From positions 2,464,295-2,528,294 of the forward strand of contig NW_004624843.1 in assembly GCF_000247695.1 (NCBI RefSeq): a stretch of DNA of 64,000 nt, written 5' to 3'. The stretch comes from Heterocephalus glaber (Eukaryota > Chordata > Mammalia > Rodentia > Bathyergidae). Below are positions 11,471 through 22,913 of this stretch, in pieces. Numbering within the stretch: the stretch's first letter is position 1; every line of letters begins with the position of its first letter. The position numbers were made by a program, and so were the translations under genes. The notes under the pieces were generated by a model. The model made no database searches. It saw only the letters and a program-made list of their open reading frames with translations, and was not told the origin of the DNA.

Positions 11471-13544
11471 TAAAAACTTTTTTTGTTTTTCACATCTTCC
11501 TAGTAGAATCAATAAAGTGCAAAACTCTCTGAAGACACATTTCAATTTTATGGCATAATTTTAATTAAAGGAGCACTTCCTAAGCACTTCTAATTTATTG
11601 CAGTTTTACCAAGTTTATTTCTTAGTACTAAAGAATTCTGTTGGCAGTAGTCCAAGCAAATAACCTCAGATTGAGCCATCTTGATAATTATATCAAAATT
11701 GGTTTTCATTCTTGATGGACATTTTCTTACTGTTTCACGTAATTTTCTTTCTTCCAAAGATTGCAGTGTAATTATTTCATAGGCCATGAATAAATTGCTA
11801 AAGTTATAAATTGCTAATTGATACAAGTTTTTTCTTAAAGAAAAGATAGAACATTGTAAGGGTAGCAGGAAGTTTATTGAGGAATATTTCTTTGGTTAAA
11901 TATTTCCTTTGATGTATTTGTAAGGAAATATAATAACCACTCACTACTCAAAGTTTCTTTTCGGACAAGTGGTGCTGCTATTTGGGGAACTTCTTTTGAC
12001 AAGAATACTGGTCTCATTCATGATGGGTAATGAGATTTTCTTCATGAAATAAACCTTTCCACAGAGGAAAACTTTAGAATTAACTGAAACAGTGAAACAA
12101 AACGTACTCTGGCCTTGATTGCTCAACCATTTTGCTACTTTTTAGGGTTTCTTTTTAAGCAAAGTAAATGCCTTTAACCAAGTCTTTACTTTATCTGCAA
12201 TGACTGACACCTTCTTTTCTTTGTTAAAAATGTTTAAATTAATCTCTTCATGCGTCAGTATAAACATATTTTATATAATATTTAATATTCAATCTAATGA
12301 TATATATATATATATAGATCTTCAGAAATATTTGAGTAGTTTACTCTTACCAACAAAATTTCAATGAATTTTGTTCTTATAATTTTGCATGTGCATGTAA
12401 CCAATCTTATTTGTGGGATGAATTTACAGGGGAGTTTCTGGATTAGTTTCTGCATAGTTACAGAAATGATCCTTTACATTTATTTTGATAATTTATTTCT
12501 TGCTCATGGATACCACTATATGTGATAGTACAATTGCTCTTGATTACTCATTTCCTTTCATTAAATCATCTTTAGGGATTATACCGATAAGAAATTTGCT
12601 GTATTAAAATTATTTGAAATATTATGTCTAGTCACATGTAAGAAATGTGCCTTTTAAAAGATGTCTTGTTGTATTCTTGATTAAGGAGAGTATTTTGGAT
12701 GTTGTGCCTTTTAGGTGGGAATGGAGTATACTAAAAAGTTAATTAGGACAACAGTAATTGTGTAAGCAAAGAAAGACACAGTCAGATAATGTGATTGGGA
12801 TTTCATACATGACAAAGAGCAGAGTCATGTGACCTGTTTATTGTGACACTGGGTGAGATGAAGAGATTTCTGTGTACTTGTGAAGGTTTTACAGAAGATA
12901 GTGACAGGGAGAATTCCTAGAAGTCTGTGGCTGGACATCAGAGAGGATTCCATCAGTATCCTGGGCATTGTACACAAACATGGTCTTTCCCACTGACGTG
13001 GTTGAGACCTGTATAGACAAGAAAAGCATTTAGGAATCCAAAGAAACTTCTTGTATCCTCACGGCTTTTACCATTTCAAACTGTGGCTTGAGTGATGCTG
13101 GAGGTCTTTTGTGGGTAGCTTTTGTAAGTCAGGGAGAGTTGTTAGTGTTTGGACCATCTGCTCCTCTCTCATTGCTTTTTGTGCTTACTGCTGACAAAAT
13201 GTAGAAGCTCCCTAACTGGATGATAGGATGAGGAGCTGGTGCTGCTTTTCTTCACACTGTCTCTGAGGATGCAACTGAGTTTTCCAGGGATCCAGACCAT
13301 CACTAGCACAGATCATGACTCCTGGTACTGAAACCTCACCCAGTATGATGGTGAGGGAGTCATTAGCCCATCAGCAATTGAGGTAATGGAGACTCATAGA
13401 AATTAACTAATGTTTGTGAGACCACAAAGAAAATAAAAGACACAGAAGGATTCCAACCTAAGTATGTCTAGTTCTAACTCTACTACTTTTGCTCCTTTTC
13501 CACTGTGTAAAGAAATGATAACATCAGTGATGAGCAGTGCTAAC
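11471..13544. other. unassigned sequence
   Basis: Two kilobases with no recognised gene. A short TA run lies at 12299-12316. Short open frames (60-78 codons) at 11590-11826 and 11944-12126 have no domain and look incidental. Confidence 0.45.
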
Positions 13545-13660
13545 ATTTTTCATTGTTTACAATGAACTAGGTCTAATATTTAATATTTTATATAAACTGT
13601 TCCTAATAATCTTCACCAAGAATATATTATGTCCTCATTTTATAAAGAGAGGAGAGGTAT
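13545..13660 (+). mobile_element. probable MIR fragment
   Basis: 'aacatttttcattgtttac', 'gttcctaataatcttcacca', 'tgtcctcattttataaagag' resemble the MIR run from the size/mobility phrase to the 'cccattttacagatgagg' core. Diverged. Confidence 0.5.
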
Positions 13661-14639
13661 CTAGCAAAGTGAGTTTCCCTCCCAAATCCATGTTCAAAGA
13701 AATGGGGTGAAAGGACCCAAACTCACTTAATTTGCATTTCTGCTATATTTACTGAAGTTTTACTTAATAGAAGACAGAAGAAAGATTAGAAGCAAGTGCC
13801 CATATTTAACATAATAATTTGTGCTTCCATAGCATTGATTTTTTGCTTACATTATATTTTTGTTGACTAGAGTTCAGAGGTTCTCATTTTGTATCATACA
13901 TTTATTTCTCAAATCTTTTGAATCCTGTTGAAATGTAACTGCTGCCTTACTATTATGAAAATAGTCCCGTGAAAGAAAAAATTATGAGTGCATTTTTAAC
14001 ACCTGTGGTTTTATCATTCTCATCAATTTCATGGTGATAAAATTATCTCCTCTATAATTTTAGGTTTTCTTTGCTCTATAAAGTAGTAAGTGATTGAAAT
14101 AATCCATATAAAACACTGTACAAAGAGTTCCCTGAGGATGTGATTTAATCTCTACCAGTGAATTAGAACCCATATATGCAGATTATTAAACTTTTTAGAG
14201 ACATTTCATTTCCTTTTATTAAACTGTTTACTGCAAGAGAGTAACAGGTATGTATTCTATATTTCAGAAGAATTTTACCACCAATGAAATAAGAAAAAAG
14301 TCCTTCCCAGTAAGACATTTTTAGGTTAGATCAATATGATGAAATATGAGCATAACACTGAGTTCCACAAACACATCCTTACTTTTCAACTGTGAATTTT
14401 TACTTTCGTTTAATAATAGTTGTCAGTGCATCTCAGTACCTTTCTCTGAGGGATACAGGAAGCAATCCTTGTGTTTACCCATTTGGTATGGCAAATGGCA
14501 AGGTGTGTGCACCTGTGCAAAAGTGTCACACCAGAAGTTTCATGATCCTCTCTGTCTAACAGGTCATGTGTATGTTTACTTGAGCATCACAGAGGGTATA
14601 ATACACCCAAAACATTCTAGGTTTTGTTTTTTAAAAGTT
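13661..14639. other. unassigned AT-rich sequence
   Basis: Contains a 100-codon open frame at 14346-14648 without recognisable domains, directly upstream of the piggyBac remnant. It may include the transposon's 5' end, but I could not identify a TTAA-flanked terminal repeat. Confidence 0.4.
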
Positions 14640-14811
14640 TTCTTTTGATTTTTCTGGCAGAAGTAGCCCAATTCAATATAATGGCAATGAAAAAACAGAT
14701 TTGCAAGATTTGGAGGTGGTCAAAAGTGAATCAACAGATTAGTCATGCATGGATGATGAAGATTATCCATTATGGTAAAATCATGGTTTCATAACAGAAA
14801 AGTGGTGTGGG

Positions 14812-14813
<2 letters not shown>

Positions 14814-14846
<33 letters not shown>

Positions 14847-14900
14847 GATAATGATGATGGTGATGATGATGGTAATGATGATGACGATGATTTTGATGTT
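14814..14900 (+). repeat. (GAT)n trinucleotide repeat coding poly-Asp
   Basis: An interrupted GAT/GAC repeat that encodes a run of Asp with a few Glu, Asn and Gly residues inside the N-terminal acidic part of the piggyBac remnant. The uninterrupted GAT core is longer than expected for a normal acidic tract and probably expanded by slippage after inactivation. Confidence 0.9.
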
Positions 14901-15907
14901 AGCCATGTGAGCCAAAGTTCCTACGATAGTAAAATGGAGCAAGAATCTACTGATACAAACACAAGCAATGAAGACCTCCTTGATTCAGTGATGAAGAAAA
15001 CACCAATATGAATGCATGTTTGACCAGCTGAAATGTTGCAAAATGGTCGCACAACCAAATGGAGTAATCCAATGTTAGAACTAGGTTTAAAAATATAAAG
15101 AAGATCTTGGCAGGAGTGAAACTTATTGGATAGAATGTCAGCACTGCAGTTCAATGTTGGAAATTGTAACAGACAAAATTCTACAAGATGTTGTGACATA
15201 CACAAAGGCTGAAACACAAATAAAATATTCTGTATGCACCAATAGACATATTCAAAAGTGTTTTTATTATGACACCTCACTAGGTGAACTGAAAGCATTC
15301 ATAGGTCTGCTATACTTAGAAGGGATTTCTCATGGCAATTATAGGAGTGTAAAAGACTTATGGAAAAGGGATGGGTCAAAATATGGCATAAAAATTTATG
15401 GCCTTGTAAATGTAAAGTCTTATTATGCTTTCAATTTAGAAATTTATCCTGAGACTCCGCCACCAGGTCCTTATTCATATAGTAATAAATTAATTGATAT
15501 TGTAAACAGACTTGTTGCTCCCATCTCCCAAACTACTTATAATGTGACATTGGACAATTGATTTACCGGTTTCCAATTTATGTTACATTTGCTAACAGAG
15601 CACAAGTTGATCAGTGTGGGAACTGTATGCAGGACCCAAGCAGAAATTCCAAATGAAATGTTGCAACTGTATAGTACAATCTTTGGATTTCAGAAAGATT
15701 CGCATTGTCTCACATATGGCAAAAAACACAAACTGGTACTGCTGATGTCAACATTGCACCATGATGGAAATATTGATAGGGAAACCTCAACAGAATGGAA
15801 GCTTGAGATGGAAACTTTCTACAACAAAACCAAAGGCAAAGTATATGTTTTTTATGAGTTATGCAGCAACTATGATGTCACTTGAAACAGAAAGTATTGG
15901 CCAATGG

Positions 15908-16022
15908 TTGTTTTACTCAATCTTCTTTTTTTGGTACCAGGGATTGTACTCGGGACTTTCTGCTTGTGAGGCAGGTGGCAGAACCACTGAGCTAAATCCC
16001 TGGCCTTGTTTTACTCAATCTT
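15908..16022 (-). mobile_element. ID-type SINE inserted in the piggyBac remnant, perfect 17-bp TSD
   Basis: The 17-bp direct repeat 'ttgttttactcaatctt' occurs at 15908-15924 and 16006-16022. Between them, on the minus strand, lies an ID element: 'gggatttagctcagtggttc', 'gcctgcctcacaagcag', 'gtacaatccctggtacc' and an A-rich tail. The transposase reading ('WLFYSI') continues across the insertion, so the SINE landed in an existing piggyBac copy. The perfect TSD indicates a fairly recent insertion. Confidence 0.92.
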
Positions 16023-16414
16023 AAACATGTGTTGCATAAATAGTTTGATAATTTACAAAGAAAATAATAAGTGCAAAATTCCATGGAGAAATTTTCTTAG
16101 AGGATTGAGACTGGGACTCACGAGAGATTATTTATGGCAGAGGAAAAACAAAATGTTTCTGTCCATGGAACTACACACACACACAAAACGTGAAGCACAT
16201 TGGTGAGCTGACAGGTAAACAGACAGATGCAGCATCCCAAAGACCTAGTATGGCAACAGAAAGATAAAAATGATGTCAACTGTGCCCTACAAGAAATGAC
16301 AGGAAAAAAACCATACGTGCTATCAGTGTAAGTGATACTTGTGTAGGGAACATGCAATTTTCATGTGTGAAGACAGCCTTGGGTATGACAATTGAAGCAA
16401 AGGTTATTTTTGTT

Positions 16415-16738
16415 AGAGAGTGCTATTGGTATTCTCTTTGTAGTTCACTTAGGTTTTTATTTCTGATGTTATCTTTTAGGTTCTCTAAGCAAGTACACAG
16501 CTGGTGTGAAAATGTTAACATCTATTCTAAGTACACATTACACATTTGATATTTTATTGATATCTTATTTTCTTATTATTTAAGTGTGATAATTGAAAAA
16601 TATTTTTTGTAGCATGCTATTGGTATGTTCGTTGTAGTTCATATAGGAATGCATTTCTGATATTATCTTTTAGGTTTTGTAAGCAAGTACACAGCTGATG
16701 TGAAAATGTTGATGTTTTTCTAAATGCACAATACATAT
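16415..16738 (+). repeat. direct repeat, two ~130-bp copies offset by 194 bp
   Basis: Copy 1 (about 16415-16548) and copy 2 (about 16609-16738) share 'tgctattggtat', 'tctgatgttatcttttaggt' (copy 2 has 'tctgatattatcttttaggt'), and 'aagcaagtacacagctg' followed by 'tgtgaaaatgtt'. They lie just 3' of the piggyBac C-terminus and may belong to its 3' UTR/end. Divergence is roughly 15-20 percent by eye. Confidence 0.85.
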
Positions 16739-17010
16739 AAATAATTTAATTTCTTCAAGTACAACTGGGAACCAAATGACAACAAACCAGGAATATTCCA
16801 CTAAATAAAAGGAAAAACAAGCAAGGATATGGAGAGATGGACAAATGTTAACAAGCTGTATCTCTGTGTTTTGTTCTCTAGTGATAACCTGAGAGTTCAT
16901 GTCTAACAATAATATTTACTAGCATTTTCCTGGATGCAACCATTATCATCTATATTAATGGGCACAGATATTCTAGCCTTATAATGTTATTAATTTATGG
17001 TACAATAATG
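16739..17010. other. unassigned sequence
   Basis: Likely contains the 3' end of the piggyBac element and its flank, but no clear terminal repeat was identified. Confidence 0.4.
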
Positions 17011-17357
17011 TATTAGAGTTTCTGCGCACTATTAAATGTAACAGGAGGCTACTAAATTCAGTCAGAGTCCAAGTAGAGAAGGGTCAGAGATTAGCATTTA
17101 GAAAGCATCTACCTAACTTTGAAGTAAATGTTGGCCTGAAAAGGGAAAGTTGTATATGTGTGATGGGAGTGGGAGGCTATTGAAGTGGGTGACCTGAAGA
17201 TGATGGTGATGTAGATGAAAGTGGGGGTTGTGAACAGAGAGAGGATGCAGCTGTTTCAAAGAGTTATTTTGAAGTCAGATCACCATGTTTTATTGACTAG
17301 TTAGAAATGGAGGTTAAACGAGTGGGAAGAATGCACAATTGCTTTCATATTTCTAAC
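17011..17357 (-). repeat. L2-derived segment, near-duplicate of 19601-19933
   Basis: Shares long near-identical stretches with 19601-19933, including 'gaagggtcagag', 'ttagcatttagaaagcatct', 'gaacagagagaggatgcagc' and 'caccatgttttattgact'. The content is L2-like in antisense ('gaggctattgaagtgggtga', 'gatgatggtgatgtagatg'). L2-like sequence does not obviously continue beyond either end, so this looks like a copied piece. Confidence 0.8.
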
Positions 17358-17530
17358 AGACATTTTATATTCAGGATGAAAAAAGAATCCTAACTTTTCC
17401 CTTTGATTGTGAAGCAATACTACAGAATCCCCACTTTACCACTATCACTGCACCATTGAAAACAAGTTGATACAATTAAATCTGCAAATTTTCCACATTA
17501 TATATAATTACAGTGATACCTGTGTTGTTG

Positions 17531-18172
17531 TGGTGAACTAATGGTCAACTTGGAATGCTCAGCTGAATTGAATCATCATGGTCCTGGGAGTGGAAGATCC
17601 ACCTGAGGATTGTTGCCAATGGCATAAAAAGAGAAATGGAAGAAAGATCATTTGCTGTTGATTTTCTTAGAGGAGCTTGCCAAGGCTCGTTTTCTTCATG
17701 TGAACTTGGCTGTTCTCACCGGAGGAAGAGCTTAGGGTATCCCTGTCACTGGGGATAGCTGCTGTTCTCCTCAGGAGAGCTCTGATCTTTGCTGTGAGCA
17801 TCATTTCCCGGCTCCAATGTAGGTCCCTCAGCCTGGTGACACAAATCCTTCACCCTGCTGATGCAGTCTTTCTAGCTTCCACCACTGGTTTTTGGGCCTT
17901 CCAGGTGCAGATCCTCCATATGGGCTTGCAGAAAACACTGCTGTGGGCTCTAGGCTACTGGCTGGCCTTGTGGAGGACGTTGCCTTGGATGCTAGGCCTT
18001 CAGCTGGACTTCTGCAGGGACATTGCTGTGAGATCCAGGCCCTTGGCTGGATTCTTTGGAGGTCTCTGGTGTTCAGATAGATCTCTTGCACTCCTCTGCA
18101 TTTGCCTTTTTGGGTGAATAGCATAAAATAATCCTATAAATTGTATGTCCCTTGTAAACTCTGACTGAAACA
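17531..18172 (+). mobile_element. solo LTR, same family as 30849-31519 (ERVL/MaLR-like)
   Basis: Aligns over its length with 30849-31519: 'ctaatggtcaactt' at the start, 'acctgaggattgttgccaa', a TATA-like 'cataaaaag' at 17623-17631, 'cccaatgtaggtccctcag'-like text, and 'ataatcctataaa' near the end. Three tandem units of 42-43 bp start at 17935, 17977 and 18020, each beginning 'AC(A/G)(C/T)TGC'. The end reads 'gactgaaaca'. A 5-bp TSD is not clear here. Open frames inside (107, 98 and 62 codons, both strands) are incidental. A 5-bp-TSD class is inferred from the other copy. Confidence 0.75.
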
Positions 18173-19194
18173 GTTCCCAAACTCAATTCATTCCAAATTT
18201 GTGTTTGAACACTGAAACATTAGAGAAATGAACATATTTTTTCCATAAGAAATAATAGAAAACCCAATAATTGGTTCTAAAGCCCCAAAATTACACAAGC
18301 ATCATATGTTGTCTGGGTGAGAACAGCGCCTTGTCTGAAGGGTCACCACTTCGTGTCAAGGGTGTGACCAAAGAGGGGCATGCCTCACTCTTGGCCAGTA
18401 CAGGTTTCTTCAAGTCAGATTTTCAGTTCCACTACGGGGGAAAAGTTATCAACACTGAGCAGATGTTTTTAAAACTTTGCTGTTCAAATAGTGGAAATTT
18501 CAAGCTTGGAGCCATGTGTCAACTGAGGTATCACTGCAATCTTTTAAGAGAGGTATGAATAAATATAGTATCATAAAATGTAGTGAAACTATGCACACTT
18601 TTAACATCTGTTCTCATACAGTGAAGCACTTCTACTTCTTTTGAAAAGCTATTTTTATTGTTAGTATAGTCTGGTTGTGCCATTATGATTACTGCACTCC
18701 ATCTCAAAAGAAAAGAGGAAAAAAACAGAGATGAGAAATATAACAGCAAGTGAATGTGAAAACCCTGCATATATCTTCCTTAATGTGCATCATAAGTGAA
18801 AGCATTACGGAAAAGACAGCCTCTTAATGCCTCTGTACGATGTGATGTGGTACATCATGAGCTTGTAAGGCCCTGGGATTTACTTTCATGGCATGTATAA
18901 AAGGAGTATAAAAACAATTCACCCTAGAGACAAACCACTTGATATTGCAGAGGCTGAGCCATGAAGACTGATGACAGTCATGTCTTTGGAGAGGTCCCTC
19001 AGCACAGCTGTGTACCCTAAAAGTGTAAAACTATGGTTATTTCTGAGATGAAAAACATTTATGAAACAATAAAATGAAATATTTCATTTTGCCTATCCAT
19101 GTATAATTCTCCTTCTGCTTTTTCCAAAAGCTCAAAGCATAGCCTGAGGGCAACTATAGTTTTAAATTACAAAATTCCGAAGTAGATTTATAAG
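18173..19194. other. unassigned sequence
   Basis: A 95-codon open frame at 18271-18558 does not match a domain I recognise. TATA-like 'gtataaaaggagtataaaaa' at about 18894-18913 followed by 'caataaaatg' at about 19069 could be chance or part of an unrecognised LTR. No gene is called. Confidence 0.4.
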
Positions 19195-19539
19195 TAACTG
19201 CAGATTTCATTTGTCCATTCATTCATTTAACAAATACTTATGAAGTTCTACTCTGTTTAGGATATAAGGCTAAGTGCAAGACTCTCAGAAATGAAAGATG
19301 AATATGATCTCTGAGTCTTTGATCTTCTATCTAAGGGTAGGTGAGGGTAGGGTAGATGTTATGCTGATTACTAAAATTGCAGCAAGTCATCAGAAGACAA
19401 GTCCATAGTATTGTGAAAATACCCAATATGGGTCTCAAAATGAAGTATTAGGTGGGCTTACTGGGTGTGATATTTGAGTGCTATCCTCTAAGAAGATAAA
19501 AGGAGAATCAGGAAATGTTCAAGGTTCCACTGTAAGACT
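19195..19539 (-). mobile_element. probable MIR/L2-type ancient repeat
   Basis: 'attcattcatttaacaaat' followed by 'acttatgaagttctactctg' is the antisense-oriented end typical of ancient MIR/L2 elements. The rest is diverged. Confidence 0.4.
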
Positions 19540-20380
19540 GCAGCATTGGGAATGAGAATGGCATAAATTGAGGCTGTATCATGGAAGGAGTTACAACCTG
19601 TATCAGAGTTTCTGGGCACTATTAAAAGTAACGGGAAGCTACTAAATTCAGTGAAGTTCCAAGTGGAGAAGGGTCAGAGGTTAGCATTTAGAAAGCATCT
19701 GCCTAACTTCAAAGTAAAAGTTGGCCTGAAAATGGAAAGTTGTATATGTGTGACAGGAGTGGGAAGCTATTGCAGATGATGATGATGTAGATAAAGGGGG
19801 GGATTGTGAACAGAGAGAGGATGCAGCTCTCTCAGAGGGTTATTTTGAAGTTGGATCACCATGTTTTATTGACTGGTTAGAAGTGGGGGTTGAAGATGTG
19901 GGAAGAGTCCAGAATTGCTTTCATATTTCCAAAAAGAGCAATGGAATGGATTGTGGCATCACTGAGCGAGGTAAGTGATTATGAAGATAAATGTTTTATA
20001 AAAGACCATGAATTCAGTTTTAGACACATTGATTTTTAGGTTTCTGGAGACTTCTCAGTGGATGTACCAATATTAGGGTTAATGTGAACCCAGAACATAG
20101 ATGATAGATTTTTCCTGGAAAAAGAAAATGCTTGATAACCATTAGCACAAAGATAGTGAAGTCATAGAAGTGGATGTACTAAAGTAGCCTAGATAAGAAA
20201 ATGAAGACCAAAGAATTTGCTCAGGGCTCTACCCTGAGTGTTACAAAAATCTTTAACACTAGTGTAGAGGAGATAGAGCTGGAAGAGGACAGAGGTACAA
20301 ACCAGAAAAATGTAAAGGAAAGACAAAGGTATATAGTATTTCAAGAAGTAGAGTGTGATAGTCACTGCTAAGACTTGCCC
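19540..20380 (-). mobile_element. LINE L2 fragment
   Basis: In plus-strand (antisense) reading the order of phrases follows antisense L2: 'ggaagctactaaattcag', 'gtgggaagctattgcag', 'gatgatgatgatgtag', 'gaattcagttttagacacat' and 'ggtttctggagac', then a degraded 'atttgctcagggctctaccc'. No open frame remains. Part of it (19601-19933) is duplicated at 17011-17357. Confidence 0.6.
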
Positions 20381-21274
20381 AGAAATCAGGTAAAATGAAA
20401 ATGGAAAACATCCCTTTATTGAATTAAATGGAGATCACCTTAGAAGAGGCATTGATGGAGGAACAAACCCAGATGGTGTGTGATTTGAATAGACTAAATG
20501 ATCAGTGAACAGGGAATGGGGAAAAGGACAAAGTTGGTAGAAATATAACACTTTAGCCTTAACTGTGAAAGGTAAAGATAGGATCATATCTTGTGGCCTG
20601 ATGATGATGTTGTCAGCATGGGTATTTGTCTTTGAGATTGAAAAGATTGGAATGCTTAACTGTTGATATGGAGGCATCAGCCAGAGAACACCTGACCATA
20701 CAGAAGAAACACTAGAAGAATCCATTAGAATGGGAGAGTGAAGTTGGAGGTAGGTCTGTGACAGGAATACCTTCCTTTTACTTATATTTTCCCTCAGAAA
20801 GAAGAACCACAATCTTCTGCTGAAAATGAAGGGAGAAGAGGAAGCCATTGTGAAGGGGTTGGTAATGCAAGACAACTCTAGGAAATTTAATGAAGGAAAG
20901 AATGATCTGATGAAAAAACTTAACCTAATTGCTGGGGAGGCATTGGGAGCTCGATTCTTCTGTGTCCTGCCCTCTTCTGCTCTTTATAGAATTGCAATCA
21001 CTACAAAATCTAGATTCCAGAAAAGTCTGACGAGCTTACACTGGAGCACAAATGACTGAGATAGTGCATGTCTTAGCCTGTTCTTTTGCCCTGATATTTT
21101 CTATCTTTTAGGGGTTTATGGAGAAAATGTGGTTATATCAAGACCCATCAGCATGTGAAGGAGGTAGTTAGGGTGGGAGCATCAGCCGGAGCCTCTGTTC
21201 CAGGAATCATGACAACAAAAGAACAGAAATAGAAGGCTGATGCCACTCATCACTTCTGCTACTCCTTCAAAGCC
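20381..21274. other. unassigned sequence
   Basis: A 146-codon minus-strand open frame at 20435-20875 and a 77-codon plus-strand frame at 20826-21059 have no recognisable domain and no repeated family match. I do not call a gene. Confidence 0.4.
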
Positions 21275-21594
21275 CTTATGGTTTTCAGCTTCCCATCACT
21301 GTAATAAATACTGGAGAAAAATTGGCATATAGAGAAAAGAGTTCTGGAGATCTCAGACTATGACTGATTAGTCCCACTGCTTTGGGGAAGGCAGCACATC
21401 ATGGGAGGAAGTGCAGGAAAGCTGCTCCCTTCAGGTATGGAGACACACTGAAAGGAAAAGAGGGGTCCTTCTATGCCTCCAAGACCTGCTCACAGTGACC
21501 TGAGACCTCCTACCAGGCCCCACCTCTTACAGCTTCCACCAAGAGGAAGAATCCATGCTTCTGTGGGAGACATTTCAGATCCAAACTATAGCAC
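21275..21594 (-). mobile_element. MaLR-type LTR
   Basis: Antisense reading contains the conserved MaLR string order: 'cttcccatcactgtaataaa', 'ggcagcacatcatgggag', 'taccaggccccacctctta', 'cagatccaaactatagca'. In the LTR sense this starts with the 'tgctatagtttggatctg' type end. The internal region is absent, so it is a solo or truncated LTR. Confidence 0.75.
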
Positions 21595-22583
21595 CAGTGT
21601 GTCTACAATGATTGACACGCACATTTCAATTAGGCTTTCCATTTATCTCTGGAGTAACTTCACAGCCTGAGTGTAGTTCGCTTCATCAGTGGAAGGGAAT
21701 CCCAGAACCCTTAAGCATGGGGTCTTCTCTAAGGTGAACCAGTCCTGCTGATACTTTGCAGTTGGCACAAGGAAACCAGGGCATATTTACATCCGGAAGA
21801 GGAAATCTTAGACATAAGAGGATATAGCAGTTGCTGATGGTTTCTCTGAGTTTTATGTCCAGAGTGATGTTATTTATTATCTAAATTTTACAACTTTGAG
21901 CTTGGCCTCAGGTGTCTGATGAGAGCAAATCTGCTATCAACTCACTCTGGAGGTTGGAACTGATAATGCAATTCATTTGTGGTGTAATTTTTCACTCAGC
22001 TCAATTTTCCCCTGTCAGTTCTCAAAGAAAAAAACATTTCTGTCCTTGGAAAGAGCTGACTGATGGAAGGAAGAGGAAGCCTTTCTTCTTGCTGCTTTTA
22101 GAGGACTCACTCGAGTCTTCACCACTACCTTTATCTGTGCAAGGTGTTTCTCAGCCCCGTATCTTCAGATCTGTGTTCCAGGCTGAATTATGAGATTGCA
22201 CGATGCTCAAGGCCAGCTACCTAATTTTGGTGGCCCAGTGCAGAGTGCAAATATGTGGATATCTTTTAAAAATGTATTAGAAATTTTGAGACAGCAGTAT
22301 TAGAGTTTTAGAGCAAGTTCAGACCCCTTTTAGCATGGGGCCTTGTGTGATTACACGATTCACACACCATGACTTCAGCCCTGATGATAGCACATGGTCA
22401 TTACAACTTTACTCTGGATTACACATGTGGCTTTACATGTCATTAGCTTTTGGTCCTCTGATAGCTCACTTGACCTACTTCACCTTTAATTCCTCAACTG
22501 TAAAATATTGAATTTGAATACAGATTTATGAAATATCTACTTTATTCAGTTACTGTACCAGACAGTATTGGTGCATTGCTGTG

Positions 22584-22584
<1 letters not shown>
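21595..22584. other. unassigned sequence
   Basis: A 93-codon open frame at 21912-22193 shows no recognisable domain. A weak ancient-repeat phrase precedes the CA run. Nothing else seen. Confidence 0.4.

Positions 22585-22618
<34 letters not shown>
22585..22618. repeat. (CA)n microsatellite
   Basis: Uninterrupted CA dinucleotide run of about 34 bp, likely polymorphic. Confidence 0.95.
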
Positions 22619-22619
<1 letters not shown>

Positions 22620-22913
22620 ATTACCCACTTGGAGCTTGTGTACTATCTGAGGCAACTAAGTGAAAAATTTAAAAATTGGTGAGTTAAAAATATGACTGGG
22701 ACTGCAACCAAGGGCTATGAACTATGATGCTTATTTATAAATGGCCGATGGACAGCTTTGGCCCAAGTGTAGCATTTGTCAATATTTAATCTTCAAATAA
22801 TATTGTTACTTCAAGTAATAAAACAATTGCATTTGTGATAGGCTCATAATGTCTAGGCTATATCAGTTCAGTTAAGACAACTCCTGAACAAGTTAGGAAC
22901 CATTAACAGCCTT

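Larger units (their letters stand above)
14640..16380 (+). pseudogene. piggyBac-type transposase remnant (DDE_Tnp_1_7 family), dead
   Basis: piggyBac transposases cut and paste DNA at TTAA sites using a DDD catalytic triad. An acidic N-terminal part lies at 14772-15011, with a Asp run encoded by (GAT)n at about 14814-14900. Positions 15154-15561 hold the N-terminal and early catalytic region ('LGELKAFIGLLYLEGISHG', 'KYGIKIYGLVNVKSYYAFN'). Positions 15580-15885 hold the later part ('FGFQKDSHCLTYGKKHK', 'STLHHDG', 'FYNKTKGK'). A stop (15559-15561) replaces the Trp that normally follows the retained catalytic Asp of 'TLDN' (codon 15553-15555). The segment with the first catalytic Asp is deleted between 'LWKRDG' and 'SKYGIK'. 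In the third motif both Asp positions are Tyr (15844-15846, 15853-15855). A decayed Cys-rich C-terminus appears near 16285-16365. Inactive. Confidence 0.88.

Noticed and set aside
14772..15011. Poly-Asp protein as a possible stand-alone acidic gene
   Set aside because: It lies directly upstream of piggyBac transposase pieces, where that family has an acidic N-terminus, and the Asp run is a GAT microsatellite.
18894..19080. TATA-like tandem and AATAAA as a possible small gene or promoter
   Set aside because: AT-rich DNA produces such motifs often. No LTR ends, frame or repeat copy supports it.
20435..20875. 146-codon open frame on the minus strand
   Set aside because: Ser/Phe/Pro-rich composition with no motif, beside an L2 fragment. 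Probably chance.
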